Origin: Octadecabacter arcticus 238
GTDB taxonomy: Bacteria; Pseudomonadota; Alphaproteobacteria; Rhodobacterales; Rhodobacteraceae
NCBI RefSeq assembly: GCF_000155735.2
Contig: NC_020908.1
Location: forward strand, 186,001-250,000
DNA length: 64,000 nucleotides
Reading direction: 5' to 3'
The position numbers and the translations under genes were made by a program. Below the pieces are notes generated by a model. That model saw nothing but the letters and a program-made list of their open reading frames with translations, did no database searches and was not told the origin of the DNA. Positions 44,636 to 53,917 of this stretch are shown one piece after another (positions within the stretch are counted from its first letter, which is position 1; every line of letters starts with the position of its first letter).

Positions 44636-46375
44636 ATGACGGTTGCCCCAAAGATTGACGTAAGGGATCTAAAGTCTGTGCGCGACGCGGCGCACGGACA
44701 CGATCAGGTCGTGCTTGGCAACGATTTTGTGGCACGCGCCGCGAATGGTGTGGCGGCACAGCGGCGCAAACGGCGCGGCATTTTTCACCTGCGTAAGTCA
44801 CCGCTTGCACGCAAGATCATCACGTTCAATCTGTTGGGCCTGATCGTTCTGGTCGCAGGTGTGCTCTACCTTAACCCCGCACGCGACAATCTCGCCTATC
44901 AACGCGGCAGCGCGCTGGTCAACGAAGTTGAATTGATCGCGGACGTGTTTGAAGCGCAACTTCCAGTCAACGCCCCCGTCAATCTCATGAGCGGCGATGG
45001 TATGGACGCGCAAATCACGCTGGAAAACCTTGATCTTCGCGGCGGTATTGACGTGTACCTCCTCGATCCAAGCGGGACGCTTGTCCAAAAACGGTCCGAT
45101 CCAAACCCGCAGGACGCACCTGTTCTTGGCCTTGAACTCGAAAGTCAGGGTGTTTTCCTTCCAAATGCGCTCAGCAGTTTGTTTCATAAGCTATCCAGCA
45201 TTTTCGGCGCTGGCGACCAAGACGTGGCGCCGCTTGATCTCACGGCGGAACTGCAGGACGCGGTGCCTTTTACACTCGAAACCGGCACATGGATTGAAAC
45301 AAAAGTGGACCCGCAAGGTCGATCCTACTTCAAAGTTTTGACGCCCGTTGTTCAACAAGGCGGCACGCCAGTCGGTGTTATCGCGCTGGTTTCCGCACCG
45401 GGTGAGCTTGACGCATTGGTTAGTCGTGACCGTGAACAGCTTTTGCAGATGTTTATTATTGGCATTATCGTGTCAATCGCCATGAGCCTTGCTTTGGCAT
45501 CGACCATTGCCCATCCGCTGTCCGAACTGGCCCAAGCCGCCGAACTGGGACGCGACCGGAACGCGCGCAAAATGTCGCCACACCGCATTCACATTCCTGA
45601 TTTGACAGGTCGCCCAGATGAAATTGGCCGTCTGTCGGGCGCCATTCGTGGCATGGTATCGGCCCTGTTTGAACGCATCGAAGGCAATGAACAATTTGCC
45701 GCTGATGTGGCGCATGAAATCAAAAACCCGTTGGCGTCGCTTCGATCCGCAGTCGGCACGCTGCGTAAAGTCACGCGCGAAGATCACCGCGAACGTATGC
45801 TTGAAGTGATTGAACATGACGTACAGCGACTGGACCGCCTTGTGAGCGATATTTCCAACGCGTCACGGCTTGATTCGGAGCTGGTCAAAGAAGAGGAAGA
45901 GGCGTTCAATCTGATCAATACACTTGGCAACCTGACCAAATTCCTTGGTAATCAAGCCAAGGAGCAGGGGGTTGATTTCATCTCAGATCTGCCAAAAGAT
46001 CCGATTGAAATTATGGGTCTTGAAGGGCGTCTGGCGCAGGTTTTCGTTAATCTGATATCCAATGCGATTTCGTTCTGCGAAGAGGGCGATGCTATCCGTG
46101 TCTGGGCGCGAAAACGCGAAAACCGCGTTCTGATCGTCGTCGAAGATACTGGTCCCGGTATCCCGGAGGGCGCATTGCAAAAGGTATTCCAACGCTTTTA
46201 CTCCGAACGACCCGAAACGCAATTTGGCGATAATTCAGGCCTTGGACTGGCGATTTCAAAACAGATCGTCGAAGCGCACGGTGGTGTTATCTGGGCTGAA
46301 AATATCCGCCCGACAGACGCCGACATCGGGTCAGAACCGCTTGGCGCGCGCTTTGTGGTTGGCCTTCCCGTCTAG
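44636..46375 (+). CDS. chvG: Sensor histidine kinase ChvG
   Basis: A 579-residue inner-membrane kinase. A cytoplasmic basic N-terminus precedes the first helix (IITFNLLGLIVLVAGVLYL, about residues 60-78); a periplasmic sensory region follows; the second helix is FIIGIIVSIAMSLALAST near 265-282; then a HAMP domain. The phospho-acceptor is in FAADVAHEIKNPLASL, and the ATP-binding part has NLISNAISFCEEGD, DTGPGIPEGALQKVFQRF and GLGLAISKQIVEAHGG. It phosphorylates ChvI. The stop directly abuts the hprK start. Confidence 0.95.
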   Translation: MTVAPKIDVRDLKSVRDAAHGHDQVVLGNDFVARAANGVAAQRRKRRGIFHLRKSPLARKIITFNLLGLIVLVAGVLYLNPARDNLAYQRGSALVNEVELIADVFEAQLPVNAPVNLMSGDGMDAQITLENLDLRGGIDVYLLDPSGTLVQKRSDPNPQDAPVLGLELESQGVFLPNALSSLFHKLSSIFGAGDQDVAPLDLTAELQDAVPFTLETGTWIETKVDPQGRSYFKVLTPVVQQGGTPVGVIALVSAPGELDALVSRDREQLLQMFIIGIIVSIAMSLALASTIAHPLSELAQAAELGRDRNARKMSPHRIHIPDLTGRPDEIGRLSGAIRGMVSALFERIEGNEQFAADVAHEIKNPLASLRSAVGTLRKVTREDHRERMLEVIEHDVQRLDRLVSDISNASRLDSELVKEEEEAFNLINTLGNLTKFLGNQAKEQGVDFISDLPKDPIEIMGLEGRLAQVFVNLISNAISFCEEGDAIRVWARKRENRVLIVVEDTGPGIPEGALQKVFQRFYSERPETQFGDNSGLGLAISKQIVEAHGGVIWAENIRPTDADIGSEPLGARFVVGLPV

Positions 46376-46834
46376 ATGCTGTCCGAGCCGCCCAAAATTG
46401 GGCCCGAAGGCCACCTGCAACTTCACGCAAGCACCGTTGTAATACACGGAAAAGCCGTTGCAATTGGTGGCCCGTCAGGGTCAGGAAAATCTACACTGGC
46501 GCTCAAACTTATGTCCCTTGGCGCGACCCTTTTGGCCGATGACATCACATGGCTAGAGGCAATACAGACCACCCTGATGGCCAGTTGCCCGCCAACCTTG
46601 TCCGGTCGCATCGAAGCGCGCGGCGTTGGCATCCTGAATGCCGTTCCTGCGCCAGCTGCACCGTTGCATCTGGTTGTCGATTTGGGCATCGATGAAGCCG
46701 CGCGATTGCCGGTCCGCAAGACGATCACTCTGCTTGGACATGACATCGCGCTGCTTCACACCGTCGCGACCCCCCATTTTGCCGATGTTATCCTGCACTA
46801 TATGATGCATGGTCGGGCAGAACGACCTGTCTAG
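46376..46834 (+). CDS. hprK: HPr kinase/phosphorylase, short alphaproteobacterial form
   Basis: A 152-residue protein with only the C-terminal kinase domain of HprK, as is usual in alphaproteobacteria. The P-loop AIGGPSGSGKSTLALKLM is at about residues 25-42 and LLADDITWLEA follows. It would phosphorylate HPr on its regulatory serine. The ATG at 46376 follows the chvG TAG without a gap, so translation is probably coupled. HPr is encoded 1.3 kb further on. Confidence 0.93.
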   Translation: MLSEPPKIGPEGHLQLHASTVVIHGKAVAIGGPSGSGKSTLALKLMSLGATLLADDITWLEAIQTTLMASCPPTLSGRIEARGVGILNAVPAPAAPLHLVVDLGIDEAARLPVRKTITLLGHDIALLHTVATPHFADVILHYMMHGRAERPV

Positions 46835-46846
46835 TCGAGGACCGAA

Positions 46847-47734
46847 ATGAGCAACGACACTCCGAAACCGCAAAAACTGATCGTCGTAAGTGGCCCGTCC
46901 GGTGCGGGGCGATCCACAGCGATCAATGTGCTCGAAGACCTTGGGTTCGAAGCGATTGATAACGTTCCGCTGACGCTGATTCCGCGATTGACGGATGGTG
47001 AACTCACACGTCCGCTGGCGATTGGTTTGGACGTTCGCAACCGTGACTTCACCGTGTCTGGCGTTTCAGATTTGATGACACAGTTGCACCAACGGGCAGA
47101 TATCGACGCACAATTGCTATTCCTTGAAGCAGGGGAAGACACTCTTGTTCGGCGTTATTCCGAAACGCGTCGCCGTCATCCGCTTGCCCCTGATGAACCA
47201 GCGATTCAAGGGATCAGGCGTGAAGCAGATTTGCTCACGCCGTTGCGCCAACAAGCGGAATTTCTTCTGGATACGTCTGACATGTCGCCACACGACCTTA
47301 AGGCGCACCTGACTGATTGGTTCGGGGATCGCGGCGCTGCGCTGTTCGGAATTAGCTTACAGTCGTTTTCGTACAAACGCGGAACCCCGAAAGGGGTGGA
47401 TATGATGTTTGATTGCCGGTTTCTTAAGAATCCATACTGGGACTCGTCGCTGCGTGCATCAACCGGCCTCGATCCTGCTGTGGGGGCGTATATTGAAACG
47501 GACGCGCGGCTTGCAAAATTCTTGGCCAAGGTTGCAGATCTGCTTCTTATGCTGCTGCCCGCCTTCAGAGATGAGGGGAAATCCCATCTCAGCATTGGAT
47601 TTGGCTGTACCGGTGGGCAACACCGATCCGTTTACGTAACCGAACAATTGGCCTTGGCCCTTGCGAAACAAAGTTGGCAGGTGTCTAAACGGCATCGAGA
47701 AATGGACCGGACTCGGATGAGTCCACTGCCGTAA
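46847..47734 (+). CDS. rapZ: RapZ, RNase adapter/nucleotide-binding protein
   Basis: A 295-residue P-loop protein of the RapZ (YvcJ/YhbJ) family. The N-terminal motif VVSGPSGAGRSTAINVLEDLGFEAIDNVP has Arg in place of the usual Lys before ST, common in the Rhodobacterales. Further blocks are GLDVRNRDF, RRRHPLA, SYKRGTPKGVDMMFDCRFLKNP and the C-terminal GCTGGQHRSVYVTE. In E. coli RapZ controls the small RNA GlmZ; in alphaproteobacteria the role is uncertain. The gene is set between hprK and the EIIA gene as in many proteobacteria. Confidence 0.95.
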   Translation: MSNDTPKPQKLIVVSGPSGAGRSTAINVLEDLGFEAIDNVPLTLIPRLTDGELTRPLAIGLDVRNRDFTVSGVSDLMTQLHQRADIDAQLLFLEAGEDTLVRRYSETRRRHPLAPDEPAIQGIRREADLLTPLRQQAEFLLDTSDMSPHDLKAHLTDWFGDRGAALFGISLQSFSYKRGTPKGVDMMFDCRFLKNPYWDSSLRASTGLDPAVGAYIETDARLAKFLAKVADLLLMLLPAFRDEGKSHLSIGFGCTGGQHRSVYVTEQLALALAKQSWQVSKRHREMDRTRMSPLP

Positions 47735-47747
47735 GGCGGATCAACGG

Positions 47748-48152
47748 GTGGCGGATTTGATCGGAATTGTGATTGTTGCACATGGCGGGTTGGCGGCAGA
47801 GTACCTGTCGGCAGTAGAGCATGTTGTCGGCAAGCAGACCGGAATTCACGCCATCGCCATTGCACCCGATGATGATCGAAGCCTCAAACAAGATGAAATT
47901 TGCGATGCGGCCGATTCCGTAGATACCGGCGATGGCGTGGTGATTGTGACGGATATGTTTGGTGGGTCGCCGTCCAACCTGTCGCTACGGGCCTGTCGTC
48001 TCCAGAACCGTCGCATTTTATATGGTGCGAATCTTCCGATGCTCGTAAAGCTCGCCAAGTCGCGCAACAAGACCGTCATCGACGCCGTGAACGCGGCGCT
48101 GGATGCTGGACGAAAATATATCGACAGCCACGCTGTTGAATTGGACACCTAA
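47748..48152 (+). CDS. PTS mannose-type EIIA component
   Basis: A 134-residue EIIA of the mannose/fructose-type family. VIVAHGGLAAEYLSAVEHVVG near the N-terminus has the phosphorylated His (about residue 11), and VIVTDMFGGSPSNLSLRAC is the family signature. No sugar permease gene accompanies it, so it probably has a regulatory role in the incomplete alphaproteobacterial PTS rather than sugar uptake. It starts at GTG 47748 and lies ten bases before the HPr gene. Confidence 0.92.
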   Translation: MADLIGIVIVAHGGLAAEYLSAVEHVVGKQTGIHAIAIAPDDDRSLKQDEICDAADSVDTGDGVVIVTDMFGGSPSNLSLRACRLQNRRILYGANLPMLVKLAKSRNKTVIDAVNAALDAGRKYIDSHAVELDT

Positions 48153-48161
48153 GGGCAGAAA

Positions 48162-48431
48162 ATGGCGCTACGCACCCTGAATATTACCAATATCAAAGGG
48201 TTGCACGCGCGCGCGTCTGCCAAGTTTGTCGAAACCGTTGAGAAATTTGACGCCCAAGCCGAAGCATCCAGAGATGGGATGTCTGCCGATGGCGACAGTA
48301 TAATGGGGCTTTTGATGTTGGCAGCTTCCGTTGGAACCTCTATTGAGGTTGAAACAAAAGGCCCGCAGGCCGATCAGCTCATGGATGCGCTGGACGCACT
48401 TGTGGCCGACAAGTTCGGGGAAGGGGATTAG
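48162..48431 (+). CDS. Phosphocarrier protein HPr
   Basis: An 89-residue PTS phosphocarrier. The active histidine is in NIKGLHARASAKFVETV (His about 15), and the regulatory serine motif ADGDSIMGLLMLAAS, target of HprK, follows near residue 47. It receives phosphate from enzyme I, which is not encoded nearby. It completes the chvI-chvG-hprK-rapZ-EIIA-HPr run. Confidence 0.95.
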   Translation: MALRTLNITNIKGLHARASAKFVETVEKFDAQAEASRDGMSADGDSIMGLLMLAASVGTSIEVETKGPQADQLMDALDALVADKFGEGD

Positions 48432-48464
48432 CGTCCCGCCCCTCGAAAGGCTAGGAAACTGCGC

Positions 48465-49340
48465 TTGACCGACATGTCGACAAGATCACAAACGTCGCGC
48501 GACGAGGCCGAGGTGCCGCGCGTCTATGATCGCCGTTCCCTTACGTATTCTGAAACCTTTGATAGCAACACAAAGCGTTGGTTTATCAAGGCAATGGAAT
48601 GGATGACCGGCAAGATTACGATCGTGCGCCGCATCCGCGCCTTTGAAAAAAGTGGACAACCCTCCGGTCAGGCGTTCTGGCCTGCCACCATGAAGGTCAT
48701 GGGAATAGATGTCCAAACCCCGCTAAACCAGCTTGAAAACATCCCCGAAAAGGGTCCTGTGATGTTCGTTGCGAACCATCCTCATGGTTTGATTGATGGC
48801 ATGATTTTGGCGGACTTGATTGGCCGCCGCCGCAATGACTATCGCATTCTGACGCGGTCCTTGTTGACGGGAATCGACGAAACGGCGTCGAGTTACATGA
48901 TTCCGGTTCCGTTTGTGCACCAAGTGGATGCGCAAGAAAAAATGATCGAAATGCGGGCGAAATCGATGGAACATCTGGGCAATGGCGGGCTCATCGCGCT
49001 GTTCCCGTCCGGAGTTGTTGCATCATCCAAAACGATGTGGGGGCCCGCCATCGAAGAAGAATGGAACGTTTTTACCGCTAAAATGATCCGTCGATCTGGC
49101 GCCACGGTCGTTCCGTGTTTTTTTCCAGGCAGCAACTCGCGGGCCTATCAAATTGCCAACCAGATAAGCGCGACGCTGCGTCAGGGTTTGTTGATCCACG
49201 AAATCGCCCATGCCCTCGACAAGCCGCAAAGCCCAATCATCGGCAAGCCGATCACACCCGAAGAAGTCGCAGAACGAGGCGATGATCCACGGGCGTTTAT
49301 GGCGTGGCTGCGCGAACACACCTTGGCGCTGAAAAACTAG
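48465..49340 (+). CDS. 1-acyl-glycerol-phosphate-type acyltransferase (PlsC family)
   Basis: A 291-residue acyltransferase. The catalytic motif is MFVANHPHGLIDGMILADL near residue 100, the NHP...D form of the family, with LFPSGVVASSK as the second substrate-binding motif. It should acylate a lysophospholipid or related hydroxyl at the membrane. The start is TTG 48465 with AGGAAA seven bases upstream; an ATG at 48474 is possible. It follows HPr by 33 bases and may be co-transcribed. It overlaps the convergent dehydrogenase gene by four bases. Confidence 0.85.
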   Translation: MTDMSTRSQTSRDEAEVPRVYDRRSLTYSETFDSNTKRWFIKAMEWMTGKITIVRRIRAFEKSGQPSGQAFWPATMKVMGIDVQTPLNQLENIPEKGPVMFVANHPHGLIDGMILADLIGRRRNDYRILTRSLLTGIDETASSYMIPVPFVHQVDAQEKMIEMRAKSMEHLGNGGLIALFPSGVVASSKTMWGPAIEEEWNVFTAKMIRRSGATVVPCFFPGSNSRAYQIANQISATLRQGLLIHEIAHALDKPQSPIIGKPITPEEVAERGDDPRAFMAWLREHTLALKN

Positions 49341-50212
49341 CGCGTGGGAACCGGAACCTCACCGCGATAATCATAAAATCCGCGATCTGTTTTACGACCC
49401 AACCAGCCAGCTTCGACGTATTTTGTCAGCAGCGGGCAGGGGCGGTATTTGGTATCCGCCAGCCCATCGTGCAGCACGTTCATAATCGCCAGACAGGTGT
49501 CCAGACCGATGAAATCTGCAAGTTCCAGCGGGCCCATTGGATGGTTCGCGCCGAGTTTCAGTGATGTATCAATGGATAAAACACCGCCGACACCTTCGTA
49601 AAGCGCATAGACAGCTTCGTTGATCATCGGCATCAGGATGCGGTTAACGATGAAGGCCGGAAAATCTTCGGCTGTGGCGGATGTTTTCCCAAGCCGATCA
49701 ACCACACCTTTGCAGGCATCATACGTCGGCACATCCGTCGCGATGCCGCGGATCAATTCGACCAGTTGCATGATCGGGACGGGGTTCATGAAATGAAACC
49801 CCATGAATTTTTCAGGTCGGTCCGTACGGGATGCAAGCCGTGTGATTGAAATCGATGATGTATTGGACGTCAGAATCGTATCTGGCGTTAGATGCGGCAG
49901 CAGATCCTCGAAAATCGCCTGCTTGACGGTTTCGCGTTCGGTCGCGGCTTCGATCACCAAATCGGTGGGACCAAGATCCTTCAATTTCAATGTCGTGTCG
50001 ATGCGGCGCAGGCCTTCGTCTTTGTCGGCTGCCGTGATCAGGCCCTTGGACACTTGGCGGTCCATGTTGCCGGATACTTTTTGAACAGCAGTGGCAAGGG
50101 CGTCTTCGCTGACGTCTGTTAATAACACGTCATAGCCTGCCAAAGCGCAGACATGCGCGATGCCGCTTCCCATCTGCCCTGCGCCCACGACGCCGATCCG
50201 TTCAATGCCCAT
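49337..50212 (-). CDS. hbd: 3-hydroxybutyryl-CoA dehydrogenase
   Basis: A 291-residue NAD(P)-dependent enzyme that interconverts 3-hydroxybutyryl-CoA and acetoacetyl-CoA. The Rossmann motif is IGVVGAGQMGSGIAHVCALAG at the N-terminus; IEAATERETVKQAIF and SNTSSISITRLA follow; the catalytic His is in EKFMGFHFMNPVPIMQLVEL. The ATG at 50212 begins MGIERIGVVGAG, the family norm; an earlier in-frame start adds 22 residues and lies in the promoter area. It links to the crotonyl-CoA/ethylmalonyl-CoA and polyhydroxybutyrate routes. Confidence 0.95.
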   Translation of the reverse strand: MGIERIGVVGAGQMGSGIAHVCALAGYDVLLTDVSEDALATAVQKVSGNMDRQVSKGLITAADKDEGLRRIDTTLKLKDLGPTDLVIEAATERETVKQAIFEDLLPHLTPDTILTSNTSSISITRLASRTDRPEKFMGFHFMNPVPIMQLVELIRGIATDVPTYDACKGVVDRLGKTSATAEDFPAFIVNRILMPMINEAVYALYEGVGGVLSIDTSLKLGANHPMGPLELADFIGLDTCLAIMNVLHDGLADTKYRPCPLLTKYVEAGWLGRKTDRGFYDYRGEVPVPTR

Positions 50213-50376
50213 TTTTGTCAGCCCTGTGTTGCTTGGTGTCACCATAGGCGTGCGCAGGGACACTCTCAAGCGCAGCAAATCGCAACAAGTTTAGTCTATT
50301 GCACACTTTAGGGATTTAGCAACAGAATCGGCAGAATGTGGGCCGTGGTGAGTGTAAATTAAGAAGGGTGGGACCC

Positions 50377-51195
50377 ATGAAGACCGATATGATTCCGAGG
50401 GGCGTTTTACGCCTAACGCCGTGCAACTATGGCCTGTCGAAACTACCGTTTCGTGGACCACGACGACCAACAGATGGCCGCTACGTTGCCTTTCTTGGCG
50501 GATCAGAGACGTTTGGAAAATACATTCCAAAACCGTTTCCAGACCATGTCGAAACCGAAATTGGTGAGGTTTGTTTGAACCTTGGCTGTCAGTCAGCCGG
50601 ACCAGATGCATTCTTGCACGACACAGCGATCCAATCGTTGTGTTACGATGCGGCTGCAACTGTGATCCAGTTACCCGGCGCGACGGGCCTTAGTAATGCA
50701 TTCTACAAGGTGCATCCGCGCCGCAATGACCGCTTTATTGCTCCGACAGACAAACTGATCGCGCTTTATCCTGAAATTGATTTTGCTGAGATTTCTTTCA
50801 CAGGGCATCTGATTGCGCGGTTGTGTGCCGTGGACGGTGATCGCTTTGAACTGGTCCGTAAGCAGCTTGCGGTGACCTGGACACGGCGCATGAAATCGCT
50901 CGTCGGGCAGGCCAACGGGCCGGTTATACTGCTGTGGCTTGCATCACGGGCACCGCAGGATGTCAGCACTGGCATTCGCTCAGCCAGTCACCCCGCGTTT
51001 GTGAACCGTAAAATGATCGAGGGTCTGCGCCCCTACGTCAGCAATATCATCGAAGTTGTTGCAGAACGCGGAAGGCTAGACGGTATGCAGTTTGCCCCGC
51101 TCGACGCGCTCGCGGCACAGGGAATGCTAGGGGTCGCAGCGCATGAGGCTGCGGCGAAAGCATTGCGCAGGCCACTGATCCGCGCGCTTGGCTGA
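50377..51195 (+). CDS. Hypothetical protein (DUF6473-like)
   Basis: A 272-residue protein. The segment GRYVAFLGGSETFGKYIPKPFP near residue 30 and EVCLNLGCQSAGPDAFLHD near residue 61 fit the Roseobacter-type DUF6473 family as I recall it; TFGKY and NLGC are probable active-site-like motifs resembling SGNH hydrolase blocks, which is only a resemblance. ATG 50377 has an AAGAAGGG site 9 bases upstream. It is followed by a strong terminator. Confidence 0.8.
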   Translation: MKTDMIPRGVLRLTPCNYGLSKLPFRGPRRPTDGRYVAFLGGSETFGKYIPKPFPDHVETEIGEVCLNLGCQSAGPDAFLHDTAIQSLCYDAAATVIQLPGATGLSNAFYKVHPRRNDRFIAPTDKLIALYPEIDFAEISFTGHLIARLCAVDGDRFELVRKQLAVTWTRRMKSLVGQANGPVILLWLASRAPQDVSTGIRSASHPAFVNRKMIEGLRPYVSNIIEVVAERGRLDGMQFAPLDALAAQGMLGVAAHEAAAKALRRPLIRALG

Positions 51196-51212
51196 AATCT
51201 ACCTCAACCAAA

Positions 51213-51238
51213 AAAGGCCCGCCGATTGGCGGGCCTTT
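51213..51238. terminator. Bidirectional rho-independent terminator
   Basis: AAAGGCCCGCC (51213-51223) and GGCGGGCCTTT (51228-51238) pair perfectly with a GATT loop. It stands between the DUF6473-like gene and etfA on opposite strands, and A/T runs on both sides let it work for both. Confidence 0.92.
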
Positions 51239-51270
51239 CAATCTAAATAGCCATTCCAGACTAATGCGAC

Positions 51271-52200
51271 CTAGCCGAGCTTTTCAGTCAACTCTGGCAC
51301 AGCATCAAACAAGTCGGCAACGAGGCCGAAATCAGCGACCTGAAAGATCGGAGCCTCTTCGTCTTTGTTGATCGCGACGATAACCTTAGAATCTTTCATG
51401 CCGGCCAAGTGCTGGATCGCACCGGAAATACCAACGGCAACATATAGATCAGGTGCAACGACTTTACCGGTCTGACCAACTTGCCAATCGTTCGGGGCAT
51501 AACCGGAATCGACCGCAGCACGGGACGCACCAACGGCAGCACCCAGTTTATCGGCCAAGCCTTCGATCAGTTTGAAATCATCCTCGGAGCCAACGCCACG
51601 ACCACCGGACACAACGATCCCTGCGGACGTCAGTTCAGGGCGATCAGACGTTGCGACCTTGTCTTCGACCCATTCAGACAGGCCGGAATTGCCAGCGCTT
51701 GCAATTTCTTCAACGGTTGCAGAACCACCCATCCCAGCGGCATCAAACGTCGCCGTGCGGATCGTCATGACCTTTGTCGCATCTGTTGATTTTACAGTTT
51801 GCAACGCGTTGCCTGCATAGATTGGACGCACGAAAGTGTCGGCGTCAACCACTTCAACCACCTCGGAAATGATCATCACATCGAGCATCGCCGCAGCACG
51901 TGGCATGATGTTCTTGGACGCGGCGGTTGAGGGCGCAACAATGTGGGAATAATCGCCCGCCAACGATACGATCATATCGGCCATTGGTTCGGCCAAATCA
52001 TGGCCATAGGCGTCGTCGGATACACACAGAACTTTGGACACGCCGTCCAATTTGGCGGCCTCTGCTGCCGCACCTTGGCAACCGGATCCGGCGCACAAAA
52101 CGGTGACGTCACCCAATGACTTTGCAGCCGTCAGCGCCTTTGCCGTGGCATCCACAGACAATTCACCATTCACAACTTCAGCAATTAAAAGAACAGCCAT
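51271..52200 (-). CDS. etfA: Electron transfer flavoprotein subunit alpha
   Basis: A 309-residue FAD-binding subunit. The C-terminal FAD domain has [36 protein letters not shown], with the block [27 protein letters not shown], both diagnostic. ETF takes electrons from acyl-CoA dehydrogenases such as the mcd product and passes them to ETF-quinone oxidoreductase. It directly abuts etfB. Confidence 0.98.
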   Translation of the reverse strand: MAVLLIAEVVNGELSVDATAKALTAAKSLGDVTVLCAGSGCQGAAAEAAKLDGVSKVLCVSDDAYGHDLAEPMADMIVSLAGDYSHIVAPSTAASKNIMPRAAAMLDVMIISEVVEVVDADTFVRPIYAGNALQTVKSTDATKVMTIRTATFDAAGMGGSATVEEIASAGNSGLSEWVEDKVATSDRPELTSAGIVVSGGRGVGSEDDFKLIEGLADKLGAAVGASRAAVDSGYAPNDWQVGQTGKVVAPDLYVAVGISGAIQHLAGMKDSKVIVAINKDEEAPIFQVADFGLVADLFDAVPELTEKLG

Positions 52201-52959
52201 TTAAACAGCCCCCACTTCTTTGAGTTTCTCGATTAACTCATCAACTGAACCAACCATGATACCAGCGGCGCGGGTTTCAGGTTCTGCAGTTCCGACAATG
52301 GTCAGACGCGGTGTCACATCGACGCCGTAATCGCCCGGTGTTTTTTCATCCATCGGCTTTTTCTTGGCCTTCATGATGTTGGGCAGCGATGCATAACGTG
52401 GCTCATTCAAACGCAGATCAACCGTGATGATCGCAGGCATCTTCAGCTTGATCGTCTGCAAGCCGCCGTCCACTTCGCGGGTGACTGTGGCCGTGTCGCC
52501 ATCGACTTCAAGTTCGGATGCAAATGTGCCCTGCGCCCAACCTGTCAACGCAGCCAGCATCTGGCCCGTCGCATTCATGTCGTTGTCGATCGCTTGCTTA
52601 CCGGCCAATACGATGCCTGGCTTTTCCTCGTCGATGATACCCTTAAGAATCTTCGCAACAGCAAGCGGTTCAATGTCGTTGTGCACGTCGTCGGTCGCAA
52701 TGACCAAAATCGCGCGATCAGCCCCCATTGCCAGTGCAGTGCGCAGGGTCTCTTGGGATTGCCTAACACCGATAGACACGGCGATGACTTCGTCAGCCTT
52801 GCCAGCTTCCTTCAGACGGATCGCTTGTTCGACAGCGATTTCGTCAAACGGATTCATCGACATTTTAACATTCGCCAGATCAACACCGGTTCCGTCCGCT
52901 TTGACACGAACTTTCACGTTATAATCAATGACGCGTTTGACGGGTACGAGGACCTTCAT
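52201..52959 (-). CDS. etfB: Electron transfer flavoprotein subunit beta
   Basis: A 252-residue AMP-binding subunit. It starts [19 protein letters not shown], and [19 protein letters not shown] and [25 protein letters not shown] are the diagnostic blocks, as is the [16 protein letters not shown] segment near the end. Its stop codon is immediately followed by the etfA ATG. The pair is usual in alphaproteobacteria. Confidence 0.98.
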   Translation of the reverse strand: MKVLVPVKRVIDYNVKVRVKADGTGVDLANVKMSMNPFDEIAVEQAIRLKEAGKADEVIAVSIGVRQSQETLRTALAMGADRAILVIATDDVHNDIEPLAVAKILKGIIDEEKPGIVLAGKQAIDNDMNATGQMLAALTGWAQGTFASELEVDGDTATVTREVDGGLQTIKLKMPAIITVDLRLNEPRYASLPNIMKAKKKPMDEKTPGDYGVDVTPRLTIVGTAEPETRAAGIMVGSVDELIEKLKEVGAV

Positions 52960-53081
52960 CGGTGGTTTCTCCCAGGTTGGATTCTATTGTCTAGAAGTTG
53001 GTAGCGTGGCTGACATGATCAAAACAGCACAAAATCGACCCGTAAGCGCCATGTGACGCCAAGTTTTTTGCCGATAGCGGC

Positions 53082-53654
53082 CTAACGGTTCGCGCCCGGA
53101 ACCCACAACACATCACCTTTGCCGTCATTGTTGGCAATACGTGAGGCGTTGAAGAACCAATCAGACAGGCGATTCAAATACTTCACCGCTGACGCGTTCA
53201 CCGTTTCCACGGTGGCCAATTCCACTGACAGCCGCTCGGCGCGCCGCGAAACGGTGCGGCAAAGGTGCAGATGTGCGGCCAATGCTGACCCGCCGGGCAG
53301 AATAAAGCTGCGCAAGGGCGACAGCACATCATTCATCGCGTCGATTTCATGTTCGAGCCGCGTAACCTGCGTATCGGTCATCCGGAGCGGGGGATATTCA
53401 GCGTTGGCGTCTTTTTCCATGTCGGGACGGCACAAATCCGCACCCAGATCGAACAGATCATTTTGTATCATCGCCAATTGCGCGTCCATGTCATCGCTTG
53501 CGTGCAGTCGGGCCAGACCAACCGTCGCATTGGTTTCATCAACCGTGCCATATGCTGTCACGCGCTTTGAATGTTTCGCCACACGGCTGCCGTTACCCAA
53601 CGCCGTTTCGCCGCCGTCGCCGGTCTTTGTGTAAATCTTGTTTAGAACGACCAT
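53082..53654 (-). CDS. PduO-type ATP:cob(I)alamin adenosyltransferase
   Basis: A 190-residue enzyme that makes the adenosyl form of cobalamin from cob(I)alamin and ATP. The N-terminal motif KIYTKTGDGGETALGNGSRVAK binds ATP; RTVSRRAERLSVEL and LNRLSDWFFNASRIAN are the other conserved blocks. ATG 53654 overlaps the stop of the small membrane gene by one base (TGATG). It is 33 kb from the cob run; the link is functional, not operonic. Confidence 0.95.
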   Translation of the reverse strand: MVVLNKIYTKTGDGGETALGNGSRVAKHSKRVTAYGTVDETNATVGLARLHASDDMDAQLAMIQNDLFDLGADLCRPDMEKDANAEYPPLRMTDTQVTRLEHEIDAMNDVLSPLRSFILPGGSALAAHLHLCRTVSRRAERLSVELATVETVNASAVKYLNRLSDWFFNASRIANNDGKGDVLWVPGANR

Positions 53655-53860
53655 CAATTGCCCCCCATGGATCGGAAATAGGCGAAGCCTACGATTAAAA
53701 TGACGGCCACGAATTGTGCCGCGATGCGCAACTGCATAATCTTGTTTGACTTCTTGCCGTCGCCGCCTGCCTGAAACGATGACAAGCCCCAAGCCAGAAC
53801 ACCCGCCACAACAAGGCACGCGATTATGATCATATAGAAGAACGAATTGTCAGTCATCAT
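53654..53860 (-). CDS. Twin transmembrane helix small protein (HIG1-like)
   Basis: A 68-residue protein with two hydrophobic helices (MIIIACLVVAGVLAWGL and AAQFVAVILIVGFAYF) linked by FQAGGDGKKSNKIMQLRI, the layout of the HIG1-type small membrane proteins found in alphaproteobacteria beside the cobalamin adenosyltransferase gene. These may affect respiratory complexes; the bacterial role is not established. AGGAG lies five bases before ATG 53860 and eight before the second ATG. Confidence 0.85.
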   Translation of the reverse strand: MMTDNSFFYMIIIACLVVAGVLAWGLSSFQAGGDGKKSNKIMQLRIAAQFVAVILIVGFAYFRSMGGN

Positions 53861-53917
53861 CTCGGCTCCTTTATATTTTGATGCGACAGGTAGCAGGCGA
53901 TGCGCAAAAGGGAAGGG

